Source: Petunia secreta
Lineage: Eukaryota; Streptophyta; Magnoliopsida; Solanales; Solanaceae
Length of the DNA stretch: 64,000 nucleotides
Direction of reading: 5' to 3'
Assembly: GCA_029990175.1 (NCBI GenBank)
Contig: JARKIP010000049.1
Coordinates: forward strand, 10,394,001-10,458,000
In this document: one piece after another, positions 44,833 to 56,113 of the stretch
Position numbering within the stretch: the stretch's first letter is position 1
Layout of the letters: every line of letters begins with the position of its first letter
Program-made: the position numbers and the translations under genes
The notes under the pieces: generated by a model
Databases searched by the model: none
What the model was told of the DNA's origin: nothing
The model's input: only the letters and a program-made list of their open reading frames with translations

Positions 44833-45113
44833 ATGAATTGGGAGTATGACTCTGCGTAAGTTAATATATTTAATTTCGTGTTTACTTTAAGTTTCATGTG
44901 TGGGATTTTATGAATTGGTATCTTTATGAGATAGACCACATAAGTACTGTATTTCTGGGATTGCTTTTCTTCTATTTGTCTCTGGCTTCAGTACCTCATT
45001 ATGACTTTGAAGTGGGATCACGACTCTGTGTAAGTTGGTATATTTAATTTCGTGATTGTTTCAATTTTCATGTCTTGGGATTTATGTAATTTATCATGTT
45101 GACGTGATTGGCT
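44833..45113. repeat. Local tandem duplication downstream of eRF1
   Basis: 44845-44935 and 45015-45105 are alike: GACTCTGCGTAAGTTAATAT versus GACTCTGTGTAAGTTGGTAT, then TATTTAATTTCGTG and TTTCATGT blocks. The offset is about 174 bases. Both contain a GTAAGT donor-like hexamer, so they could be alternative 3'-UTR splice donors. Non-coding. Confidence 0.6.
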
Positions 45114-45339
45114 CAAACGAATTCTTTTTTTCCCGAAGTTTAACAAAATTTACCACAAAACGAAGGATAAGTAATTGAGCCCTGACCATGCAAAGTCTAA
45201 CAATACAAACACTTTGATTGGGAAAAGTGGTACATGATCTAATTCTAGTGGTATGACGCAAACAGAAATAAACCATTTATCTGGGGAGTAACTTAGACAT
45301 ATAACGATGAGATTTATGTTGAATAAAGATTGGTTTCAT

Positions 45340-45600
45340 GATATGCATGCGCTTTATCGGTAGTTGGCAAATCACATCCAGATATTGCAGCTGCTTCAAG
45401 GCCACTCTCCATTTTTAGGCACCTTATCATGGGAGAGTTTTCACTATTCCCCAATGCTTCTTCATAACTGAACTCTTCTTTCCTTACTGTTGAGTATTGA
45501 TGGATCATCATGGAAGACCGGAAACACAATTTGTCCTTAAATTTCACATTCTTGCGTTTCATGATCTTTACAAATTTTCTGGCTTTTTTGTTGTTCACTT
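45340..45600 (-). pseudogene. TIR-domain remnant of a TNL resistance gene
   Basis: The minus-strand frame reads FVKIMKRKN ... STVRKEEFSYEEALGNSE ... MESGLEAAAISGCDLPTTDKAHAYHE. This parallels the last third of the intact TIR exon at 50477-50700 (VMKIMECKN ... STVKKQKSSFGEAF ... MALEEAATLSGWDLPTTANG). The first two thirds, including the BB loop and catalytic Glu, are absent. The ending HAYHE continues past where a splice donor would be. It lies downstream of the intact gene, so the locus once held a second, tandem TNL. Confidence 0.75.
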
Positions 45601-45622
45601 TGAAACTTATTTGTGGTATCAA

Positions 45623-46110
45623 TAAATCAAGGGATTTTTACACCATGTACCCTTAAAATCCAAAGTATTTTTGAATCATACCCATTAAAAATTACACTAT
45701 CTATGCAATTAAAATGTATTTAACCAACCTACATATTTATTGCTGTATACCTTTGTTATACGTTATAGGTATATACCTTTATGGTATATTGCATAAATTA
45801 TGGTATACAAGTCTGGATGAGTAGAGTGCGTAAATAGTTTATGGATATGATTGGTAAATATAAAACTTATGGATAAATATTTTAAACGTAGTATTCCAAC
45901 TAAACTTGGTGGTACTTGTCTCCCTTTAAAGGAAAAAAGGCAGTGTAGTACAATTTTAGATAACTCAAACAATAAGAACAAAGTCACCTATAACGGTAGA
46001 AAAATAAGAACATAGTCAACTAATGATATAATCTCCATTTTTTTAACTGCATTTGCATAACATTCACATTAAACCTCCTTTAAGGTGACTTAAAAATAGT
46101 ATTAAAAAAT
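45623..46110. other. 3' flank of the TNL gene; no gene
   Basis: AT-rich, no coding signal. It probably includes the 3'-UTR and terminator of the minus-strand TNL that ends at 46111. Confidence 0.3.
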
Positions 46111-49100
46111 CTAATGAAGTCCCGTCAACAGTTTGAAGGTCGATTCAGGAAAACTTAATTGAACAGTTTGATGACCTTCTATAATCCCAGCGAATCCTCC
46201 TCCAAACAACTGTTCATCAAAATCTTCATTACTTCCTTTTCCAAGTGTATTGTGTCCCGCACCTACATTTCCTTGTTCATCCGGTGGCAACCTAGAAAAT
46301 GTTGTGTTTCCACGTCTTTTTCTTTTCATATACTTTGATCCATTGAAAATTGCATTAAACAATCCCATCTTTCCAGATTCAGAGGTGCTATGTTGGATCA
46401 TCAGTCCTTCATTGATGTCATTCTCATAGAGAAGATGCATTCCCCAACCTTTGATCGCCATACTTGTATCATCAGTCCCACAAACCTCAACTTGAATCCA
46501 GTCGTTAGGACAGCTAACCCGTTTCTCGTTCATCGACCAAAAAGTATCAAAAGATACATAGGCTAGTAAAGTGCGTGCTGAATCAACATTTTTCTCACTT
46601 CCTGTTGAGCCAATACTTTTGAAGAATACCCCAGTTCTTCCATCATGCCTTGTGAGCTTAAACATGGCTAGAAATCCAGGGATTTTTTGCAGGTAAGCAA
46701 AATTCACACAGGAAGGTTCCGTGATTTGGTCATAAACAACACAAAGAGCAAACCCCATGAATCTGTTTGTGTACCAATTTTTGGGCAGCTTCACTGATAT
46801 TGAAGGACCCAAGTTCTTGTACATAAACCACTCGGGAACCTCGGATCCAGGGATGCATATACTGAATTCGTCATCCACCAAGGATAGCCCCTGTGCCATG
46901 AAAAAAATGTTAGTTGCCAGTCATTCATCAGTGCCATCTCTTGTGTTAACTTGTGCATATGAACTTCATCAGTTATATGGAGTAAAAGAATTAATTCTAT
47001 TTTCCTAGTTTTTTAATTGGTACAGGTGTCTCCGAAATGTAAAGAGCTATTTACCTTGAGCATGTGAATCCACAATGAATCAACAATGGAAGCATATTCA
47101 TGTTTATTTTTGAGAAGTTGATGACATTCGGTAAGTGAAACTCGGCATAACGCAGGATATCTGATTAATTGATCAATACCGCTCTTCAATGAAGTACACT
47201 CATCAGCATACACCTCTTCTACACTTGGAGGAAGCTCTGGAAAAATCTCAAGCCTCCTACAACCAACCAATTCAAGAACTTTAAGTCGAGTGAGACCATT
47301 GATGCTTGCAGCTGGAATACTGGTAAAGTTGTTTCTCCCGAGATTCACTTCCTCCAAAGATGGCAAGAACCCCAGATTAGATAGGATACCTCCGTCAAAA
47401 ATGTTGCAGTCACTGATGTCCAGTTTTGTCAATGAACAAAGACCTGATAAATTAGGTAAAACCAGACCCGTAGAGTTTCGGCCTTCTCTTGAAAGCAAAG
47501 AGAAGACTGAACTCCATACTCGTAAACCCAAAGCATTACATCCACGGAAAGATAAGTGCTTAAGGTTCTTTAGCAGAGAAATAGAGGATGGAATTGTTCG
47601 AATGGCTGTGTCATCACAGTGGAGCTCCTCTAAACCCACCAAGAGTCCCAAGTCATCTGATAATTTTTCAAGTCTCGAGCACCCGGATAGAGCAAGTGTT
47701 CTTAGACATTTTAACCAGAAAACACTGCTTGGAAGACTCTGAAGATGCTTGCAGTAACTCAGATTCATCACAGTAACTCCTGAAAGGTTCTCAATTGATG
47801 CCGGTAATTCACTCAAAGCAGTCGCTTCCAGATAAAGTTCTTTTAAACAGTTCATTTTCTGTTCTATTTCTGGGAACATTTTTAGCTTTGAGCAGCCTGA
47901 AAGAATAAGAACCTCAAGATTTCCCAACTGAATAGTCTTCGGTAGGGTCTTTAAATTTATGCAGTTCTTCAGATTGAGCAAGACTAGCTTTCCAAGATCT
48001 CTAACAGAAAAATTGATTTCTACCAAACTTGTGCACTCTTCAAGAACCAAACTTTCAAGATTAGGGGTGCCTGAAAAATCCGGGGTCCTTATTAGATTCT
48101 TTGAATGGCTAAGGTTGATGTACTTCAATTTTCCTAAAACCTGTCATAACGAGAGAGAAAGCAAGAAAACAGAAAACCATAATTTAGTTTGGACTAATAT
48201 AAAGTTTTAATAAATAACCAACCTATAAGAAAGGATAATTAAACTGTAAACCTTATAACCATGCCAAAGTTGTGTGATGCGGCTATCTTTTAGCTTCAAA
48301 CCAACAAGCTTTTCTCCCTGAAAACTAACTGGTAGAGTTTTAGACGGATATCTGTGCCAACTAAGCCACCTCAACTCACCAGGAAGAAAATTAGGACCCT
48401 GACAAACATTTTCTTTCTGGATTTTGAGAAACCTTAGCCTGCTCATATTAGTGAAAGCTACACTGCTAATATTCACTTCTTTTGCAACAGCCAGGTGCAG
48501 TGATATGCCTTCTATCTTTTCGGTACCCTGATTAATCAGGAATGGAAAGGGGAAAAAAAAAGAACAAATAAGTTAGGCCATGATTATATAAAGCTAGCTA
48601 ATACATAATTGCGCGAATTAGTTTAGAACTTTTTTTTTGTGAATAGACTTACCAAATCACCAGCAAGTACATGATTAACATTGTCAGGCAACCATAACCT
48701 ACTATATCTTCTTGGATCATCGGAAGCTTCTTGGCGAATAATGTACAAACCCATATCTTGTAGCAATTGATGCATTAAAATGCGACCTTGTGAAATACTA
48801 ATCATAGACTTCTCCATAAGAACCTTTAAGCCAATGACAGGGGAAAAATTGAAACTCTCTAGTATTCTTGTCACTGATCCTTTCTTCTTCCCTATAAAGA
48901 AGCACACAATATCTAGGAATATCTTTTGTTCAAAGCTGTTGAGTCCATTGAAACTTAGTTCGAGTTTCTTCAGAATCTCATTTTCTGGGATTTGTTCCAG
49001 TCTTTCCACTTCACTTTTCCATTCAATTATATCTCTTCCATACAAGAAACTCCCTAAGACTTTGACAGCCAAGGGGAGTCCAGCAGTATGCTTTATCACT

Positions 49101-50991
49101 TGAGCTGAGAGATCCTCGAATTCCTTAGTAGGACTATTGTTTTTCTTGAAGGTATACAGTTTAAAGAGCTGCAAACTTTCATCTTCATTTAATGCTCTCA
49201 TTCTGTATATCTTTTCCACATCATGCTTTACAAGCAAGTGTTTGTCTTGAGTTGTTATGATGACTCTACTTCCTGGACCATACCATTCACGCTGCCCAGC
49301 TAAAGCATCTAACTGATCTATGTGATCAACATCATCAAGAACAAGAAGAACCTTTTTGTACCGTAGTCTCTGTGATTGCATATTAGCTCCTTCGTATAAG
49401 TTGTTGATCCTTAAGTCTTTTATGATGAGGATCTCAGAAAGGAGTATTTCTTGCAAGCGCTCTAGGCCTTGTTTTGCTGAACGGTCTCTAACTTCATGAA
49501 GAAAACAAGAACCTTCAAACTGGCTCGAAATATTGTCATAAATAGCTCGCGCTAGAGTTGTCTTCCCTATTCCGCTCATACCCCATATTCCAACAAAACG
49601 AACTCCACCAGACCCGACCGCTAGCATTTTGTACACTTTCTGCATGCGCGACTCCATTCCAACAAGATTTTGAGCATTGCTTGCATGTGTTAAACCGCCC
49701 AATTTAGCCATTATGTCTTCCACAATTTGCTTTATGACTCTAGCTTCATGCCTGTATAGCACACATTAGAGAATGCTTAAAAATCTGTTATGGATTATAG
49801 CAAACAATAATTCAACTATCAAAGTAAAATTTATAGCAAATGTAAAATTTATAGCAAATGTTAAAAGAGTTTAGGTATACAGTAAGTACTAGTCCAAGTT
49901 TAAATGTCTCAAAACGAAATAATGAGGCAAGTTTAGCGGCCTTAGCCTTTCTAAGGTCTTCAAAATCTAACATAATGGTTAGAGGAATTACATAATTACA
50001 TTAACGTTGAATCACATGATAGTTCGAATTCCAGTGGTAATCTGAGATGTGAATTACACCTCTAGTTTTTAAATATGAAAGGGTGTTATATACCCTTAGA
50101 ATGAAATAAAGAAAATAGTACTAGCACATAACATTCATCGAGTGTAAAGGAATCATATAAGAATATGCGATTATGTATGGATAATCATTACCTAATCAGT
50201 AAACATACCTTAAACTCATTCCAATTTAAGTGTCTTGAATATTGTATTTACAGAAAGTAATTGATGAGATCAATTTTATTTTTGACATTTATATTATTAG
50301 GTCACCAGGAAGATATTTGTACCTAACTTTTTATAAAATGTAGAATCTATAATCTTGAAAATAAGACATATCACCTGCTACAACAATAGGTAAAAGTGAC
50401 CTCTCTATAGCTACATATATAAGATAAACTCTTTAATTAAAGGAGTGCGATTGACTGAAACGGTGAGAAGAATTACCCATTGGCAGTAGTTGGCAAATCC
50501 CAGCCAGATAAAGTAGCTGCTTCCTCCAGGGCCATCCTCCAATTTTGCACCTTATTCTCCTTGTCACCTTGGAAACAGGCTTCATGGATGCTAAATGCTT
50601 CTCCAAAGCTGGATTTTTGTTTCTTTACTGTTGATGGATCAATATCGTAGAAGATCGGAAACACAATTTGTCCTTTCGAATTCTTGCATTCCATGATCTT
50701 CATTACTTCATCCAAACACCATGTTGAATTAGCATAGTTTTTGGAGAAGATGATCAAAGCTATCCGCGACTCTTCAATTGCTCTCTTAAGATCTAGTGAA
50801 ATCGACTTCCCTCTCTCCAGTTTCTCATCATCTTTAAAGATGTTGATACCCTTTTGTTCCAACGCAATATAAAGATGATCAACAAATGTTTTACGTACAT
50901 CTTCTCCTCTAAAACTTAAGAAAACATCGTAAGTCCAACGGGAAGTATCAGAGTAAGGAGAAGGAAGCAAATTATAGCTCTTCTGCATCAT
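46111..50991 (-). CDS. TIR-NB-ARC-LRR immune receptor (TMV N-like, with C-JID)
   Basis: Five exons on the minus strand: 50991-50477, 49751-48653, 48527-48252, 48140-47055, 46890-46111. The phases fit and give 1251 residues. The TIR domain (YDVFLSFRGEDVRKTF, residues 21-36) keeps the catalytic-type Glu95 in WCLDE, the NADase site of plant TIRs. The NB-ARC has P-loop GMSGIGKTT (Lys235), kinase-2 VLLVLDDVD, RNBS-B GSRVIITT and GLPLA. The MHD motif is MHQ (498-500). Exons 3-4 carry leucine-rich repeats (LEVLILSGCSKLKMFP and similar). Exon 5 starts the C-JID/post-LRR domain with IPGSEVPEWF (1005-1014) and has a basic KYMKRKRRG near 1178-1186, a possible nuclear signal. It is an intracellular pathogen sensor acting through EDS1. 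The start could be either of two adjacent ATGs. It appears functional. Confidence 0.93.
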
Positions 50992-51148
50992 TTTGGTGGG
51001 CTGATAAATTAAGTAAATGACCAACGAAATAAGTTGTGTTTGCTATCAAGAGCACGTTATCAAATAGTGGACGTAGATTAGTATACTAACTTGAACCAAG
51101 AAGCTAGAAATGGAAAGTACCACTGGTTAGGAGCATACCTAAACTTTT

Positions 51149-51158
51149 GTATTTATAC
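51149..51158 (-). promoter_or_regulatory. Candidate TATA box of the TNL gene
   Basis: Minus-strand GTATAAATAC lies about 160 bp upstream of the ATG at 50991. Consensus and position only. Confidence 0.4.
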
Positions 51159-51159
51159 T

Positions 51160-51760
51160 GAGTGAAGATTGGGCATATATATGAAGCAAATAATAGTAGT
51201 ACACCAGTACTGAAGGTGACTTCATTATTATCTTTAAACAAAGCAAAACGTGTGGTAGTAAACATCCTAATTGGAAGTGTAATTAAAACTGAGCTTAGAG
51301 CAACTCTTCTTCCAGGTAATTACGTGTGTGGAATTAATTGAGAAAACCCAATAAAAGTAGACGGTGTCGTCAAAAACATCTAGATACTTGCTAGACTAAT
51401 AGGAGTGTCTAAACCGACAAATGAATATGTTGAAAAACTTCTCATGAATAAAAGATATGGGGACATGATGTGAGATGTTATACCTACTCCAATTAACTAC
51501 GAGTGAATTTGACCGCGAGCGCGGTCGTAGGCATAATAATATATGCATTAATATATTGCTAAATTTACTAAATTTATTTTGAAAATTTTGGTAATAGGAG
51601 TACAATTTAAGAAGGAAAACAGATTTTTACTACTAAACATTTTGAAGCATCCTTTAGATGTTAGAAGATACAAAGAATGTGATTTAATTTAGTTTTCTTC
51701 CTAGTTAAACTTGATAAAGCATATCACAACAAATAATAAAGCATATCTCATTTGATTTAT
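51160..51760. other. Upstream region of the TNL gene; no gene
   Basis: AT-rich and non-coding. It separates the TNL promoter from the outer copia element starting near 51761. No conserved element recognised. Confidence 0.3.
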
Positions 51761-51984
51761 TGTTAGATTGTTTCCATATCTATAGCTAGTTCAAACACTT
51801 ACGTATATCTTTTTGTATCTCTTTGTTCTTATCCTATCAGTTGTGATCATGTTGTACACTCTATATATTGTACATTTCTCTATTGAATGGAAGCAGCTTT
51901 AGCAAAAATACTTGTGCCTCTTTATGGTATCAGAGTCATTCGAGCCTGAGATTCGCCTATAAGTTTTTAAGAGCTCTACGACAA

Positions 51985-53023
51985 ACTACTTGGCCATGAA
52001 GTTTTCCTCAAACACGAAGATGCCAAAAAGGAACAAATGGTCATTACAGCGCAACTCAATCAGCGAAACTCCACAAACTCAGGTAATCGATCTCGCACCA
52101 ATAATTATAACAACAATCGCAGGTCTTTCTCTTTAAATAGACAGCCCAACAAAAATTGGCCTCATCAACAACATGGGTCCTCGAAACCATTTAATAATCA
52201 GCGCGTTCAATGCCAACTCTGTGATAAGTTAGGTCATATTGCTAAAGTTTGTCAATCTGAATTTCACTCTGCTGCTGAAATACAAGGCAATTTTGTTGCT
52301 CGCAATAGTGCCTCAAATGGTCGTTGGGTACTGGACTCTGGTGCGTCTCATCACATGACAAATGATCCAAAAAATCTGACCTTTGCATCAGACTTCACTG
52401 GCTCAGATGAGATAATCATTGGTGACGGTAATGGTATACCTATTTCTCACATAGGACAGACCAATCTTCCTCAATCCTCTCAGCACTCTAATATTTTTAC
52501 ACTTAATAATGTTTTATGTGCACCACACATTTGCAAAAATCTTATTTCAGTTGCTAAATTTGTCGCCAAAATAATACTTCCATTGAATTTTTTCCTTATT
52601 CTTTTCTTGTGAAGGATCTGGCCACGGGGGCATCACTTCTTCAAGGCCGAAATAATGGTGATCTTTATGAATGGCCATCGACAGAAACCACCAACCCGAT
52701 GTGCCAACCATCTGCTCAATTTGCACTCTCTACTAGTCACCCTCCTCTTCATTTATGGCGTGCTCGTTTTGGACATCCTCAACCACGAACCACCAAGTTG
52801 AAAGTCTCTTTATTGAATCTGACTGTCTCTAAATCTCTGTCTTTTACATATTGTGATTCTTGTTTATGTAATAAAAGCCATAGACTTTCATTTGGCACAA
52901 GTACTTTACAAAGTTGTCGTTCTCTTGACATTCTTTATTCAGATGTATGGGGTCCCTCACCCATCCCTTCATTTGATAATGCTCGATATTATGTTGTTTT
53001 TGTTGATCACTTCACAAAGTATT
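51985..53023 (+). pseudogene. Element C gag end, protease and integrase N-terminal part
   Basis: The reading frame runs through HEDAKKEQM, the CCHC knuckle at about 52219-52258, the protease motif at about 52327-52360, and (after a frameshift near 52565) a pre-integrase segment LWRARFGHP and integrase SDVWGPSPIPSF. It stops where the nested element begins (TATT duplication at 53020-53023). Confidence 0.8.
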
Positions 53024-53594
53024 TGTAATATAGCCTATGTATTGTCTAAGCCAAGCAGGTGGGGTCCATTCCCTAATAGGCATACACCTATTTACAACTT
53101 GGAATTGCTGGCAATTGTTTCTTGGAGACAAAGTCTTATTTTGAGTGGAGGAGATTAAAATCGGTCGTAGCACACTTAGTGCTCACGACTAATTTGGCCA
53201 ATAAATTGAGGAGCAGCTTTCTTCATTCAATACACCAAAAAAATCATTGAGAGCTTTTCTTTAATTTTTCCTCCATTTCCTTTTAAAGAGTATTTATTTT
53301 GAGAGATTTGTTTTGGGAAACACTTGTGCGAATTTCTTTGTGAAGGTTTTTAGTGAGATTATTCTCTTGGGATAATTGGGATAAATTAGAGTATATACTC
53401 TAATTTTATACTCTCTATTTGTATACGTTGGTATAGTGAATTTGCTTTGTTCCGCTGTGGATTAGGTCACACTGACTGAACCACGTAATTCTTGTGCCTA
53501 ATTTATTTACTTTAATTGTCGTTATTTTCAACTTGCATAATATCCGTTATTATCATTATAACGCTACTTTGTCTTATTCCGCACTATACCCGGG

Positions 53595-56061
53595 TGACAC
53601 GACTCGGAATCCGGTTAGGCCGTGCGGGCACCCGAAATTCTCCCCTAAACCCGTCAGGCGAACCCTTACCAATTAAATCAGGAAAATAAATATAACAATT
53701 CACAAATAAGGATAAGACTTAAAAAAAATCACAAAAATACTGATACCTCTAAGCTGTGCAAAAGAAATTACAGCTGACTACCAAACACACTAGGTTTGGG
53801 GCTATCCAGACTAGACATCTAAGAGTACAAAAAAAGACAAATACCTCCTGAAGGGAGCAAAATACAACTGAAATAACTACCAATAAACTGGTGGCCATCT
53901 GGAATAAAAGCTGGCTCACCCTGACTGCCGAAGTCGTCTTCGCTCCTTTACAACGTGGCGAACTCAATTCTGGAGCGAACCTGCCAAAACGAAATAGATA
54001 GACAAGAAACAAACAACAAACAAGGGTGAGTCAAAAGTACTCAATAAGTGGGGCAGACTAGCTACCTCAAAGAATAGGATAGCTAGCCAGAGAGAAGAAA
54101 CAGATAAATCAAATTCCTCTTATTTAAAATATAAAAAAGCAGAGCCAGATAACAACCGGAAACACGTATGAAACCCTAAACTCAACTAGGGATACGAGCC
54201 AGAAACATATCAACAAATAAGCAATGCACATATAAGCAGGACAGTAGTCATGTACCGTAAGTCTACACAATGGTATGAAATGAGATGAAATGAAATGAAA
54301 TGTGATTCAAAGGATCACATGTGCCCATAATCCCATCCCGAAGCGGAATACTCCTGCATTCGGGGGGAATCCAATCTGATAACCAACTGGAGTGGAATAC
54401 TCCTGCTCCTGGGGCGGAATACTCCTGCACCCGATATAGTATAAACCAGAGGCGGAATACTCCTGCACTCTCCTGGGGCGGAATACTCCTGCACCCAATA
54501 TAATGTAAAACTGAGGCGGAATACTCCTGCACTCAATATCTGACATAAGAGTGGAATACTCCCGCTCCTGGGGCGGAATCCTCCTACCCTCAATATGATA
54601 CAATGGAGCGAAATCCTCCTGCTCCTGGGGCAGAATACTCCTGCACCCAATATGATATGCAATATAATGCATATGAATGCAATGTGATGCAATAATAACC
54701 CTTCACCGGGCGGGACTCTCATCAACAGCCGTGGAGTAGACGCTAATTCACAGCCAAAGTACAATACTCAGATCCTCAATGCAATACCAACAACAGGACG
54801 TAACATATAATATACAATGTAAATCCAAAGCTAAGGTGTAATGAGTACGCCTATCGACAGCTACACACGTAAGGAACACGTGGTAGAAAATCCACGAGGC
54901 CAGATGCTTCCAAAGAAATGGATATAAACACTTACCTCTTCCAAAAGTTAGCTCTGCTAATCAACAACCACTTTATCTTTTAGTTTCATTGCCAACCGAT
55001 CCCACTCTATTCAATAAGAAGAAAAATATATCAAATTAGGCTAAAGGCTTCATTCCTCACATCTTAGGGCAATCCGGTTAGGAACCTGATACCCTATTTG
55101 CATACGCAATACGCAGGCCAGGCCTATATACAGGGTTTAAGGTCACATAACCAAACCCTAAATAAATTACATTTATATGTTGCCCATAACTCACTGAGTA
55201 CGAATATATAATCAATTCCACTATCGGGGTCCAATTGACCTTTTAAATTATAAGTTGAACTTATTAAAACGATGTCATTCCAAGTTTTACCGTTAAAACA
55301 TATTCAAACACACGTAATAAACTCAAATAATATATTAGGATCATTACCTGAATGTTTTGAGGTGAAAATCTACTTTTCTCCGGCTCTTTTTCTCATTTTC
55401 TGGCATTTTTTTATTTCTCTGCTTTTGTTCTCGTTTCTGTTATGTTTCGTTTCATTTTCTGTTCTCTAGTTGTAAAGTAGATAAGGGACACCGCCCATGG
55501 TCACTTACTCACTTTGCCTTTTCTTTCATTTTTTGTCTTTTTCCTTTTTCATTTTTTTTTATTTTCTTTTCTTTTATTTTCGCGATGAATATTAAAACGG
55601 AACACTACGATATTTGAAATAATTCCAACTTTTGCATACCAGTTATACAAAATATGTATAACATACTCGCGAAGGCAGATCTCAAATTGGATTTTCGAAA
55701 CTCAAGATGCAAACTTAAATAGAAAAAGTCAAATTATTTAACTTTCGGCATTTTAGCGGAAACTGGCCGAACAACGTCGAAATTTACTTTCGAAAGTTCA
55801 AAAAAGTCATAAATAATCATACGAACCCAACGGCGCTTTCGGATTTTTAATCGGAGCTCATTCGCCAAAACCGAGCTCGAAAATCTCTTTTTAATATTTA
55901 TCGACAATAAAAACTGAAACCTTCTTCCGATGCCTACCAAACGAGGTCTGATTTAGCTCAAATTTTACAGACAGGTCCTGATGGACATTACGAATATTTT
56001 AAAATTATCGGTACTCCAATCGGAGTCCTAACTTTCGAAATGACTAACCGAGATTGTTTCA
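53595..56061. mobile_element. Gypsy-type solo LTR inserted in the 5' LTR of element D
   Basis: 2467 bp beginning TGACACGACTCGG and ending GATTGTTTCA, flanked by the perfect 5-bp repeat CCGGG (53590-53594 and 56062-56066). The intact 3' LTR of D (60760-60781) shows the empty site. The TGTCACGACCC-like start and the internal layout fit long LTRs of Solanaceae chromovirus-type gypsy elements. No gag or pol is present, so it is a solo LTR left by recombination. The orientation is probably plus. It carries a minisatellite at 54336-54650. Confidence 0.9.
54336..54650. repeat. GCGGAATACTCCTGC minisatellite within the solo LTR
   Basis: About ten copies of a GCGGAATACTCCTGCACC-like unit recur at irregular spacing (roughly 23 to 60 bases), some joined by CTCCTGGGGCGGAAT. 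A GAAAT microrepeat precedes it (54277-54302). The open frames crossing it on the minus strand are an effect of the repeat, not genes. Confidence 0.85.
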
Positions 56062-56113
56062 CCGGGTCTCGATCCTAACAAATTGGTATCAGAGCCGGAT
56101 CAAACCAGATTAG

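Noticed and set aside
50992..51024. TNL start extended to 51024
   Set aside because: The codon there is TTG; the first ATG in frame is 50991 and TNL proteins begin shortly before the TIR motif.
54263..54764. Overlapping minus-strand open frames of 89-149 codons with repeated GVFRPR/SIPP phrases
   Set aside because: They are translations of the minisatellite inside the gypsy solo LTR; several frames are open at once because the repeat lacks stops.
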